Shown here in pieces: positions 39,717 to 48,365 of a DNA stretch of 64,000 nucleotides. Made by a program: the position numbers and the translations under genes. The stretch spans positions 62,001 through 126,000 of the forward strand of contig NZ_JANIAA010000002.1 in NCBI RefSeq assembly GCF_024505145.1, written 5' to 3'. Below the pieces are notes generated by a model. That model ran no database searches. It saw nothing but the letters and a program-made list of their open reading frames with translations, and was not told the origin of the DNA. Origin of the DNA: Streptomyces rugosispiralis (GTDB lineage Bacteria; Actinomycetota; Actinomycetes; Streptomycetales; Streptomycetaceae). Each line of letters starts with the position of its first letter. Within the stretch, counting starts at the first letter, position 1.

Positions 39717-42029
39717 TCAGGAGCGGGGAAGTCCGTCCGCGGTGGCACGGGCCTCCAGGCGGACCACGACCCCCTTCGACGTCGGTTGGTTGCTGATCTC
39801 GGCCACGCTGTCGAGCGGCACCAGGACGTTGGTTTCGGGGTAGTACGTGGCGGCACAGCCACGTGTGGTCGGATACGGGACCACCTCGAAGTCCTCCGCG
39901 CGGCGCTCCACACCATCCGTCCACACGCCTACGAGGTCCACGAACTGCCCTTTGAGCAGGCCGAGTTGTGCCATGTCCGACGGATTGACCAGTACCACCC
40001 TGCGGCGTCCGTGAATGCCCCGATAGCGGTCGTTGTCCGTGTAGGGGATGGTGTTCCACTGGTCGTGTGAGCGCAGGGTCTGCAGCAGCAGATGCCCCTC
40101 CGGGGCACGCAACATGTCCCAGGCGTTGCGGGTGAACAGCGCCTTGCCGGTGGCAGTGGCGAACACCCCCTCGTTGACCGGGTTCGGCAGTCGGATGCCA
40201 CCGGGGCGCGCCACCCGTCGGTTGAAGTCGTGGAAACCCGGAACGATGCGGGAGATGTGATGGCGGATCGCCCCGTAGTCGGCCTCGAACCGGTCCCAGG
40301 GGATGCCCGCCTTGCCGCCGAGGGTGTGGCGCGCCAGCCGGCACAGGATGGCGACCTCGCTGAGCAGCAGCTTGGATGCCGGATCGAGGCGGCCGTAGGA
40401 GGTGTGCACCTCGCTCATCGAGTTCTCCACGGTGACGAACTGCTCGCCACTGGGCTGGATGTCCCGTTCGGTACGGCCCAGGGTCGGCAGGATGAGCGCG
40501 GTCCGGCCGCAGACCGTATGGGACCTGTTGAGCTTGGTGGAGATATGGGCGGTGAGGCGGCATCGCCGCATGGCCTCCTCGGTGACCGCGGTGTCCGGAG
40601 CGGCCCGGACGAAGTTGCCCGCGAGGGAGACGAAGACCTTGATACGGCCCTCGCGCATGGCCCTGATCGAGTTCACCGAGTCCAGCCCGTGGGCGCGGGG
40701 CGGATCGAAGCCGAACTCGCGCTGGAGCGCGTCCAGGAAGGAGTCCGGCATCTGCTCCCAGATGCCCATCGTGCGGTCGCCCTGCACATTGCTGTGGCCG
40801 CGCACCGGGCAGGCCCCGGCTCCGGCCCTGCCGAGGTTTCCGCGCAGCATCAGGAAGTTCACGATCTCCCTGATGGTGGGGACACCGTGCCGGTGCTGCG
40901 TCACCCCCATGGCCCAGCAGACGATGATCCGCTTGCTGCCCAGGACCTCGTCCCGTACCTGCTCGATCTCCTGGCGGGTCAGTCCGGTGGCGGCCAGGAT
41001 GTCGTCCCAGGCGATGGCGCGGACGTGCCGGGAGAACTCCTCGAAGCCACTGGTGCTGGAGCGGATGAAATCGTGGTCGAGCACGGTGCCCGGCCGGGCG
41101 TCCTCCGCCTCCAGCAGCAGCCGGTTCAGGCTCTGGAAGAGCGCGAGGTCGCCGCCGCTGCGGATCTGGAGGAAACGGTCGGCGATACGGGTGCCGGGCC
41201 CGATCACCCCGCGGACCCGCTGCGGGTTCTTGAACCGCAGCAGTCCGGCTTCCGGCAGCGTGTTCACCGCGATGACACGGCCGCCGTTGAGCTTCGCCCG
41301 CTCCAGCGCGGAGAGCTGTCGCGGATGGTTGGTGCCGGGGTTCTGGCCCACCAGGAAGATCAGGTCGGCCTGGTGCATATCGTCCAGGCTCACCGTGCCC
41401 TTGCCCGTGCCCAAGGTCTCGTGCAGCGCGAAGCCACTGGACTCATGGCACATATTGCTGCAGTCGGGCAGGTTGTTGGTGCCGAAGGCCCGGGCGAAGA
41501 GCTGCAGTACGAAGGCGGACTCGTTGCTGGCCCGGCCCGAGGTGTAGAACACCGCCTCGTCGGGGGAGTCCAGCGACGTCAGCTCCGCCGACAGCAGCCC
41601 CAGGGCGTCGTGCCAGCTGATCGGCTCGTAGTGGTCGGCGTCCGGTCGCTTGACCATCGGTGCGGTGAGCCGGCCCTGCTGGTTCAGCCACAGGTCGGAG
41701 CGGCGGCCGAGCTCGGAGACCGAGTGCCCGCGGAAGAAGTCGGCGGTGACGCGCCGCGCCGTCGCCTCGTCGTTGATGTGCTTGGCGCCGTTCTCGCAGT
41801 ATTCGTTGCGGTGCCGATGGCCGGGGGCGGGGTCGGCCCAGGCGCAGCCGGGGCAGTCGATGCCGGCCACCTGGTTCATGGTCAGCAGCGTGGTCGCGGT
41901 GCGCCGGACTGTCGTCTCCTCCAGGGAGTACTCCAGTGCGTGGGTCACCGCGGGGACGCCCGCCGCCCACTTCTTGGGCGGAGTGGCGGAGAGCCGCTCA
42001 TCCGGTTCGTGTCTCGGCGCCTTCTTCAT
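39717..42029 (-). CDS. FdhF/YdeP-family molybdopterin oxidoreductase
   Basis: A 770-residue Mo-bisMGD enzyme. An N-terminal Cys cluster (GIDCPGCAWADP and later EYCENGAKH) may hold an Fe-S centre. The molybdopterin core follows with VFYTSGRASNESAFVLQLFA, NMCHESSGFALHETLGTGKG and LIFLVGQNPGTNHPRQ. The bisMGD C-terminal domain (molydop_binding) starts near residue 640. This is the clade resembling formate dehydrogenase H but of unknown substrate (E. coli YdeP, linked to acid resistance). No FdhD or partner subunit lies beside it. It follows the SRPBCC gene on the same strand by 96 bases and is probably co-transcribed. Confidence 0.85.
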   Translation of the reverse strand: MKKAPRHEPDERLSATPPKKWAAGVPAVTHALEYSLEETTVRRTATTLLTMNQVAGIDCPGCAWADPAPGHRHRNEYCENGAKHINDEATARRVTADFFRGHSVSELGRRSDLWLNQQGRLTAPMVKRPDADHYEPISWHDALGLLSAELTSLDSPDEAVFYTSGRASNESAFVLQLFARAFGTNNLPDCSNMCHESSGFALHETLGTGKGTVSLDDMHQADLIFLVGQNPGTNHPRQLSALERAKLNGGRVIAVNTLPEAGLLRFKNPQRVRGVIGPGTRIADRFLQIRSGGDLALFQSLNRLLLEAEDARPGTVLDHDFIRSSTSGFEEFSRHVRAIAWDDILAATGLTRQEIEQVRDEVLGSKRIIVCWAMGVTQHRHGVPTIREIVNFLMLRGNLGRAGAGACPVRGHSNVQGDRTMGIWEQMPDSFLDALQREFGFDPPRAHGLDSVNSIRAMREGRIKVFVSLAGNFVRAAPDTAVTEEAMRRCRLTAHISTKLNRSHTVCGRTALILPTLGRTERDIQPSGEQFVTVENSMSEVHTSYGRLDPASKLLLSEVAILCRLARHTLGGKAGIPWDRFEADYGAIRHHISRIVPGFHDFNRRVARPGGIRLPNPVNEGVFATATGKALFTRNAWDMLRAPEGHLLLQTLRSHDQWNTIPYTDNDRYRGIHGRRRVVLVNPSDMAQLGLLKGQFVDLVGVWTDGVERRAEDFEVVPYPTTRGCAATYYPETNVLVPLDSVAEISNQPTSKGVVVRLEARATADGLPRS

Positions 42030-42058
42030 CAGGTGTCTCGCTCTCTCGTGACGAGGGG

Positions 42059-42104
42059 CGGCCCGGGCTTTCGGACTGGGGTCGGCCCGGCTTTCGGACC
42101 GGGG
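42059..42104. repeat. Two-copy tandem repeat between SRPBCC and FdhF genes
   Basis: Two near-identical 22-23-base units (42059-42081 and 42083-42104) share CGGCCCGG followed by CTTTCGGAC and a G run. They fill the leader of the FdhF gene. They may be a slipped-strand duplication or an RNA element. Confidence 0.5.
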
Positions 42105-42125
42105 GGCCGGGCTCCCGGGCGAGGG

Positions 42126-42647
42126 TCAGCCCACGGGCCAGCGAGCAACCCGGCTTCTGGGCGGCTCCGGCTCCGTCGGCTGTACGTGCCCGTTGTGGAT
42201 GGACCCCCGCCACGCCCCGCTCTCCTGGCCCAGGCCCTCGATGAACTCCTTGAAGCGCCCGAGCTCGTCCCGGAGCACCCGGCGTGTGACCTTGGAGGAG
42301 GCGCCGGTGAGGAGGGCCGCGACACCGCGCCGATGGACCTCCAGGCGCACGGTGATCCGGGCGCGGTCCGGTGTCGTGGGGCGGAAGGACACCTCACCCC
42401 GGTGGGAAGGGCGCCGCTGGAGGCTCTGCCACGCGAGGGAGGAGTCCGGTCGCTGGTGCACGATTTCCGCCTGGAACGTGCGGCGCACCGGGCCGAACGC
42501 GATGACCCACTCGGTGACCGCGGGCCTGATCTGCTCGACCCGCTTCACCGTGGACATGAACCGGGGAAAGCTCTTGAACTGGGTCCATTGGTTGTAGGCG
42601 GTGCGTACCGGGACCGCGACCTCGATGGTCTCTTCGATGGTGTTCAT
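42126..42647 (-). CDS. SRPBCC (polyketide-cyclase/dehydrase-like) protein
   Basis: A 173-residue START-like protein: IEVAVPVRTAYNQWTQFKSF, then FPRFMSTVKRVEQI, VIAFGPVRRTFQAEIVHQRP, and the C-terminal helix with LRDELGRFKEFIEGLG. This is the SRPBCC coenzyme-Q-binding/cyclase-like fold that cups a hydrophobic ligand. ATG at 42647 follows AGGTGG. It lies immediately upstream of the FdhF-like gene, in one transcription unit. Its ligand and its link with the molybdoenzyme are unknown. Confidence 0.75.
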   Translation of the reverse strand: MNTIEETIEVAVPVRTAYNQWTQFKSFPRFMSTVKRVEQIRPAVTEWVIAFGPVRRTFQAEIVHQRPDSSLAWQSLQRRPSHRGEVSFRPTTPDRARITVRLEVHRRGVAALLTGASSKVTRRVLRDELGRFKEFIEGLGQESGAWRGSIHNGHVQPTEPEPPRSRVARWPVG

Positions 42648-42719
42648 GGGCCACCTGTCCGTGCTCAGACGTGATCTCAGTGTCACCGCCCGGCCGGTGG
42701 GCCGCATATGGATCTTCAC

Positions 42720-42775
42720 CGTCTGTGAATGAGAATCTGCAATCAACATATTGTTTGACTGTATGAATTCATGCA
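42720..42775. promoter_or_regulatory. AT-rich promoter island with ATGAATTCAT palindrome
   Basis: About 55 bases of unusually low GC carry a perfect 10-bp palindrome (42763-42772). They lie between the minus-strand SRPBCC-FdhF unit and the start of the MFS pseudogene. It probably contains promoters for one or both directions; exact boxes are not clear. Confidence 0.45.
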
Positions 42776-42819
42776 TGCTGGGCCGTCCAGACGGTGAACG
42801 GTCGGTCGGGAGGCATGGC

Positions 42820-44087
42820 GTGGCAGTAGACACGGAGGCGGCGGACGCGCGGACGGCGGGGGAGCGAGGTGCGGCGCCCGTGCCGGGCTCCGCCTCGGCC
42901 GAGCCACTCACCGGTTTCCATATCCGGGTGACGGCCTGCTCGGCGCGTCCGCCCTGATCGGCCTGTTCTTCGGCAGCATCCTGCTGGGGCGGGTGGCGGA
43001 CGTGATCGGACGCCAGTAGCTGTACCTCTACAACTTCGTGCTGATCGCGGTCGCCTCCGCCGCCCAGTTCTGGGCACACAGCCCACTGGTCCTCTTCCTG
43101 CTCCGGCTGGCGATCGGCTTCGGTCTGGGCGCGGACTACGCCGTCGGCCCGACCCTGCTCTCCGAGTTCGTCCCCGGCCGGCTGCGCGGTGTCCTCCTGG
43201 GCTCGCTCACCGTGCTGTGGACCGTCGGCTACGTACTGGCCAACATCCTGGGCACGTACATCCCGATCAACGGCACCACCGCGTACTGGCTGCTCGCCAG
43301 CGGAGCGCTGCCCGCCCTGCTGGTGCTGCTGCTGCGGATCGGCATCCCGGAATCCCCGAGCTGGCCGGCCGCCCGTGGCCGCGCCGCCGAGGCCGCCCGG
43401 ATCCGCCGCACCTATCTGGGGCAGTCCGAGACCACCGCCGCCGACGCGGAGGCCGCGGCCGCCGCGCAGCCGCCCGCGGCCCGCTACCGCGAGCTCTTCG
43501 CCCGTGGCCAGGCGGCCAAGACCTGGTTCGGGGTCATCTTCTACAGCGCCCAGGTGCTGCCCTACTTCGCCATCTACACCTTCATGCCGCAGATCCTGGC
43601 CACGCTGAACGTCTCCGACGCCGACACCCAGAACCTGGTGCTCAACCTGGCACTGCTGCTGGGCGGGGTGATCGGGCTGTGGCCGGTGCAGCGCCTGGGC
43701 CGCAGGCCGTTCACCATCGGTACCTTCGCGATCCTCACGCTGTGTCTGGGGGCGATGGCCGTCCTCAGCGACGGCTCCAGCGGGGCGCTGATGGCCCCCT
43801 TCCTGATCTACACCTTCGTCATGGCCGGCGCCTCCACCATCACCCAGGTCTATCCGGCGGAACTCTTCCCCACCGCGCTGCGCGGCTCCGGGGTCGGCTT
43901 CCTGAACGGCACCAGCAGGGTCGCGTCCGCCATCGGCACCTTCGTGCTGCCGGTCAGCCTGAGCCACTTCGGCGCGGGGTGGTCGATGGGATGGATGGCG
44001 CTGGTGCTGCTGCTCGGCACGGTCGTCAGCCTGGCCTGGGCGCCGGAGACCCGTGACACTCTCACCGCCGAGGATCTGCACCACTGA
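42820..44087 (+). pseudogene. MFS sugar-porter pseudogene (deletion plus nonsense codon)
   Basis: A GTG at 42820 behind GGGAGG begins a frame ending in PLTGFHIRVTA, the normal MFS N-terminus. Sequence then jumps to GLLGASALIGLFFGSILLG in another frame, so roughly 35 residues (helix 1) are missing. After GRVADVIGRQ an in-frame TAG (43017-43019) interrupts, and LYLYNFVLIAVASAAQF resumes. From 43038 on, helices 3-12 are intact (RLAIGFGLGADYAVGPTLLS, QVYPAELFPTALRGSGVGFL). Three lesions make function very unlikely, although an internal GTG at 43038 leaves a 349-codon open frame. Confidence 0.8.
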
Positions 44088-44244
44088 GCCGCGTCCACCG
44101 GCGCGGCGGTCGCGTCGCCCTTCGCACACGGAAGCCATTCATGTGCTCTTCCCCGTCCGTTGCCGGACATCTTCCTGTGGCCGGTTTCCCGGGCTCCATA
44201 ACGTGCGCTCCATCCTCATCCGTCCCACCGTGTGGAGCAGCGTC

Positions 44245-46131
44245 ATGTGCAGTCCCCGTCAGACCAATGGGCCGCGGTCCGGAACCGGCCGCCGTACCTT
44301 TCTGCGCACCACCGGACTCGTCGGCGCGGGTGTGGCCATGACCGGGCTGGAGGCGGCGCCGCCCGCCGTGGCCGCACCGGCCTCCGGCGCCGCGGGTGCG
44401 CCCGCCTGGCACCCCGACCCCGACAGCCTCAGATTCACCGTCGCCGTCATGCCGGACACCCAGTACCTCTTCGACGGCGAGAGCATCCACCCCGCGCCGG
44501 TGGAGGCGTCCTTCCGCTATCTCCTCCGCCACGCACGCGAGGAGAACATCGTCTTCCTGTCCCACCTCGGCGACCTCACCGAGCACGGCCAGGTCTCCGA
44601 ACTCGGGCCGATCGACCGGGCCTTCCGGCTCCTGGACGAGCGGGGCGCCGCCTACAGCGTGGTGGCCGGAAACCACGACCTCGACTCGTCCACCGACGAC
44701 CAGCGGGGCCGCACCCCCTACCTGGACACCTTCGGCCCCCGGCGATACCGTTCCTCGCCGTCGTTCCGCGGCGCCAGCCCGGACGGCTACAACACGTACC
44801 ACACCTTCCGCGCCGCGGGCCGGGAGTGGCTGGTGCTCGCCCTGGACTGGCGCCCTTCCGCGAAGGGCATCGCCTGGGCCCGGGAGGTCATCGCGGGCCA
44901 CCCCGGAACTCCGGTCATCCTCACCACGCACGAGCTGGTCTACGCGGACCACGAGGGCGATGAGGCGCGGTTCTCCGACCATGGACAGTGGCTCTGGGAC
45001 GAGCTGATCGCCGACCACGACCAGATATTCCTCACGCTCAACGGCCACTACTGGCCACCGGCCCGTACGGTCCGCAAGAACAAGGCGGGCCACGACGTCC
45101 ATCTGCACATCACCAACTACCAGGACCGCTACTACGGCGGCGCCGGAATGATCCGTCTCTACCGGTTCGACCTGGCCCGCCACACCATCGACGTCCGGAC
45201 GCTCTCCCCGTGGATCCTGGACCGCGCCGATGACCACCTGAACGAGCTGGAGCGCGGAGAGATCGAACGCACCAGCTCCCAGGACTACTTCAGCGTCCCG
45301 ATCGACTTCGAGCAGCGCTTCGCCGGATTCGCCCCCATCGCACCGCGACCGGCCCGGCCCGCCTCCCGGCTGGTGATCCCCGGTACGGTGGCCTACTGGC
45401 GCTTCGACCAGGGCGGCCGGGACGGCGCGCCCGTCGAGGACTCCGTCCGGATCACCGACCACTCAGGCCGTGGCAACCACCTCACCAAGGTCGCCGTCCC
45501 CGGCACCCCGGCCGACGCCCTCAGCTGGTCCGATGAGCACCACCCGGACCAGCCGGGACATGGCAGCCTCTCCTTCCACGGCGTCAAGTCCCCCCTGAGC
45601 GGTGCCTGTCTGCGCACCGCCGACGGCGCTCCGCTGAACGGCGCCACGTTCCGCTCCGGCTACACCGTCGAGGCCTTCCTCAAGCTGCCCGCCGACTGGG
45701 ACGGCGGGCGCAACGCCTGGTCGGGGCTGCTCGGCCGACGGGGTCCCAGCGGCCAGGCCGGGAAGACCGGCGGGGACATGGAGGAGCCGGTGGTCACGCT
45801 CTCGCTCTCCGACGGCCATGGGCTCCAGTGGGCCGTCTATCCGCTGGACCAGGACGGCGCGGTCACCAACTGGAGCCATGAGCTGCCGCTGAACACCTGG
45901 TGGCACGCGGCCGTGGTGAACGACGGACGGCACACCACGATGTATGTGAACGGCTGCCCGGTGGCGCGCAACCCCTCGACCCCGGCCAACGGCCTCACCA
46001 CCCTCGGGCTGCCCTGGCTGCTGGGCGGCTATGAGTACGGCGGGAAGATCGACCAGATCATGTACGGCTGGATCGGCGATGTCCGCGTCGTGGACCGAGC
46101 GCTGCCGGTGCGCGACTTCATGTCCTCCTGA
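44245..46131 (+). CDS. Tat-exported metallophosphoesterase with C-terminal LamG-like domain
   Basis: A 628-residue secreted protein. Residues 10-45 are a twin-arginine signal (TGRRTFLRTTGLVGAG, cleavage near AVAAPASG). The calcineurin-like phosphoesterase core has VAVMPDTQYLF, SHLGDLTEHG, VVAGNHDLDSS and ILTTHELVYADHEG, which give the two-metal site. From about residue 430 a jelly-roll LamG/concanavalin-like domain follows (TVAYWRFDQGGRDGAPVEDS, TVEAFLKLPADWDG, AVVNDGRHTTMYVNGCPVA), probably binding glycans or surface material. It may hydrolyse extracellular phosphodiesters. The ATG at 44245 sits directly before the signal; longer in-frame starts extend into unrelated DNA. Confidence 0.85.
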   Translation: MCSPRQTNGPRSGTGRRTFLRTTGLVGAGVAMTGLEAAPPAVAAPASGAAGAPAWHPDPDSLRFTVAVMPDTQYLFDGESIHPAPVEASFRYLLRHAREENIVFLSHLGDLTEHGQVSELGPIDRAFRLLDERGAAYSVVAGNHDLDSSTDDQRGRTPYLDTFGPRRYRSSPSFRGASPDGYNTYHTFRAAGREWLVLALDWRPSAKGIAWAREVIAGHPGTPVILTTHELVYADHEGDEARFSDHGQWLWDELIADHDQIFLTLNGHYWPPARTVRKNKAGHDVHLHITNYQDRYYGGAGMIRLYRFDLARHTIDVRTLSPWILDRADDHLNELERGEIERTSSQDYFSVPIDFEQRFAGFAPIAPRPARPASRLVIPGTVAYWRFDQGGRDGAPVEDSVRITDHSGRGNHLTKVAVPGTPADALSWSDEHHPDQPGHGSLSFHGVKSPLSGACLRTADGAPLNGATFRSGYTVEAFLKLPADWDGGRNAWSGLLGRRGPSGQAGKTGGDMEEPVVTLSLSDGHGLQWAVYPLDQDGAVTNWSHELPLNTWWHAAVVNDGRHTTMYVNGCPVARNPSTPANGLTTLGLPWLLGGYEYGGKIDQIMYGWIGDVRVVDRALPVRDFMSS

Positions 46132-46167
46132 CCGAACGGCACCGGGCTCCGCTGCGCCACAGCGGGA

Positions 46168-46659
46168 TCAACGATCCGGTTCCTCGTCACCGTCTTCGAG
46201 TTGTTCATCCGGAACGGTGTGCACGGCGGCTTCCTCGGCACCGGCGGCGCCCGCGTCGATGCCTTCGTCCCTGGCGATGACTTCCTTGGTGGTGTCGCTG
46301 TGCGCGCCCTCGTCGGGAGCGACGAGTCGGCCCGTGCGTTCCGTTCCGGCCTCGGGGTCGATCGGTTCGCCCTCGCCGTCCTGTACATCTCCGATCTCGT
46401 CGCCCGCCGGGGCCTCGACATCGGGGGTCTCTTCGGCCAGCCGCTCGTCGAGCGTCTCGCGCTCGCGCTGTTCGGCCGCCGTCGTGCCGTGCTTGGTGAC
46501 ACCCAGTGGCTTCTCCGGGGGCGAGTAGCCCTCGTCGAGCATCTCGTCGTAGTCGCGCTCGTCCAGGAAGTCCTGGGCGTCCAGGGGGGCCGCGTCCTGC
46601 TGCTCCTCGTTGCCGCCGGTCGGCTGATAGACGTCGTCCGCCCTGTCGTCGCTCATCAT
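46168..46659 (-). CDS. DUF5709-family acidic protein
   Basis: A 163-residue, highly acidic, probably disordered protein. LDERDYDEMLDEGYSPPEKP is the hallmark of the actinobacterial DUF5709 family, with TLDERLAEETPDV following. GGGAGG precedes two adjacent ATG codons (46659 and 46656). No enzymatic motif is present; function unknown, though such proteins are often stress-induced. It lies about 110 bases downstream of the coiled-coil gene on the same strand. Confidence 0.8.
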   Translation of the reverse strand: MMSDDRADDVYQPTGGNEEQQDAAPLDAQDFLDERDYDEMLDEGYSPPEKPLGVTKHGTTAAEQRERETLDERLAEETPDVEAPAGDEIGDVQDGEGEPIDPEAGTERTGRLVAPDEGAHSDTTKEVIARDEGIDAGAAGAEEAAVHTVPDEQLEDGDEEPDR

Positions 46660-46769
46660 CGCTGCCTCCCTCGCATGGTGCTCTGTTCGGCCGTCGACCG
46701 GCCCGAGGCCGCGCCGACGGGCCGTCCAGCGCGAACTCATGTGATCGGGTTTCCTGTCCTGCCCTTTCC

Positions 46770-47750
46770 TCACACCGTCGGCGGTTCCGCCCGGTCGGCG
46801 AGTTGCTTCGTTCGCGCTGTCGCGTCCGTGGCCCGCCGCCTCGCCGCACGGACCGCCCGGTCCGCGTTCCGTACCCGCGTGCGGGCCTCCCGGACGGCTT
46901 CATCGGCCTCCCGCTGCTCGCCCTCGGCCTCCTTCAGCTGCTTTCTCAGGTCCGCCAGACGCTGCCGCGCCTGGTGTTTTCGCCGGTCAGACCGGTCTTG
47001 CTCATCCTCGGCCGCGCTGAGCTCCTGCTCGCGGGCGCGCAAGTGGCGCTCGGCGTCCTCGGCCTCCCGATGTGCACGGGCCCGCAGCTCTCGCTGTTCG
47101 CGGCGCTTCTCCTGTTGCGCGCGGCGCCGCTCCTGCTCCTCTTGTTCCCGGCGCCGCTCCTGCTCCTGCCGTTCGCGGCGCCGCGAACGTGCGGCGTCCA
47201 GATCGGCCACCCGGCTGCCGGAGGCACGCTCGCCGCGGCGCGAGGTGGGCGGCGTGGACCGGTCGACGCCGGTGACGAGCGCGAATCCGGTCGGTGCCGT
47301 GAGCGGCTTGGTCAGCCGCCCCCGCACCCATTCCCGGCCCGCGTCCGGGTCCGCCAGCACGGCGCGCAATGTCTCCTCCACCTCGCGCTGGGCGCCCTCG
47401 CCGATCGGTTGCCCGGCCCGGGTGGTCAGATCCCTCGCCAGGCGGGCGAGCGCCGTGATGACCTGACGCTGCTGTGCGGACAGCTTCCGCAGTAGCCCGC
47501 CGTCCAGATCCTGGTGTGCTTGCCGCAGGGCCGCTCCGAGCCGAAGGACCTGCTCGGCTTCGGCCGGCTGCCGCCGTACCAGCAGATTGCTCGCCCACGC
47601 CGCATGGGTGGGGCGGCGCAGACGGCGGATCCGCTCGGCCAGCTCCCGGTCCCCCGCGGTGCGGGCGTCCTTGGCGCGCTCGTCCCGGGCGGCGGTGAAG
47701 TCCGCAGGTGGCAGGGCGTACAGCTCATCGGCGACGGCGTCCAGGTCCAC
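46770..47750 (-). CDS. Charged coiled-coil protein of unknown function
   Basis: A 326-residue soluble protein. The N-terminal 130 residues are helical (MDLDAVADELYALPPADFTA, RRPTHAAWASNLLVRRQPAE) and conserved across Streptomyces hypothetical proteins. Residues 170-310 are an Arg/Glu/Gln-rich coiled coil with ERRREQEEQERRRAQQEK-type repeats. No signal peptide, membrane helix or catalytic motif is visible. It precedes the DUF5709 gene; the pair may be co-transcribed. Function not known. Confidence 0.7.
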   Translation of the reverse strand: MDLDAVADELYALPPADFTAARDERAKDARTAGDRELAERIRRLRRPTHAAWASNLLVRRQPAEAEQVLRLGAALRQAHQDLDGGLLRKLSAQQRQVITALARLARDLTTRAGQPIGEGAQREVEETLRAVLADPDAGREWVRGRLTKPLTAPTGFALVTGVDRSTPPTSRRGERASGSRVADLDAARSRRRERQEQERRREQEEQERRRAQQEKRREQRELRARAHREAEDAERHLRAREQELSAAEDEQDRSDRRKHQARQRLADLRKQLKEAEGEQREADEAVREARTRVRNADRAVRAARRRATDATARTKQLADRAEPPTV

Positions 47751-47857
47751 CAGCCCTCCTGCCCGGCGTGGATCAACCTTCTGGGATCATTTTGTCACCT
47801 TTTGGCTGGGCGGACCCCTGAGTGGCCCGGCCCGATTCACAGCCATGTCGTCGCCGG

Positions 47858-48199
47858 TCAGATGGTCACGGCCGCGGCGAGAAGGAGCGTGATGTTGAGC
47901 GCCACCTGCCGGTCCCCCCGGTGCAGATGCACCCTCGTGGCGCCGATCTGCAGGACCACGAACCCGATGGCCGCGGCCGGCGCCGGCCAGGGCGCGATGC
48001 CGGTCAGCGGCGGAAGGATCAGCCCGATCGCGCCCAGCACTTCGATCACGCCGATCGCCCTGACGGCCGCCATCGGCGTGGTGTCCACCCAGGCCATCAT
48101 CGGCCGGAGCTCGGCACGGCTCCGGATCACCTTCACCCCGCCCCCGTAGAGATAGAAGAGGGCGAGCGGGCCGGCGACGATCCAGTACGCCACGTTCAC
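47858..48199 (-). CDS. DoxX-family small membrane protein
   Basis: A 113-residue protein with four hydrophobic helices. YWIVAGPLALFYLYGGGVKV at the start and AIGVIEVLGAIGLILPPLTG in the middle are typical of the DoxX/DoxD family. These small proteins are linked to thiol or quinone redox control, but most are uncharacterised. GTG start at 48199. It is divergent from the LysR gene across 166 bases and is a natural target of that regulator. Confidence 0.8.
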   Translation of the reverse strand: MNVAYWIVAGPLALFYLYGGGVKVIRSRAELRPMMAWVDTTPMAAVRAIGVIEVLGAIGLILPPLTGIAPWPAPAAAIGFVVLQIGATRVHLHRGDRQVALNITLLLAAAVTI

Positions 48200-48341
48200 G
48201 ATTCCCGTCCCGTCTTCCGGGCCAGGCCGGGGGCGGGCTCCGTTGCGCAGCGGCGATGGACAGTGGTTCTCGGTTCTTCAGTCACACCGCGATTCCACTG
48301 CCGGGGCGCCACGACCGTCCAAGACTTCTTCGGCGATCTCA

Positions 48342-48356
48342 ATACCGGATGGGTAT
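48342..48356. promoter_or_regulatory. LysR box (T-N11-A dyad) beside the LysR start
   Basis: ATACC-GGATG-GGTAT is a 15-bp dyad satisfying T-N11-A. It ends only 9 bases before the LysR ATG, so bound regulator would block its own transcription or translation while reading the divergent DoxX gene. Confidence 0.55.
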
Positions 48357-48365
48357 CGTTGCACC

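Noticed and set aside
43038..44087. Intact 349-aa MFS protein starting at 43038
   Set aside because: The in-frame sequence upstream continues the same transporter across a TAG; the first helices are lost, so it is a pseudogene, not a complete short transporter.
42648..44138. Upstream extension of the SRPBCC frame to 44138
   Set aside because: It would run antisense through the MFS pseudogene with Gln/Glu-rich shadow sequence; the conserved domain starts at the ATG at 42647 with its own ribosome site.
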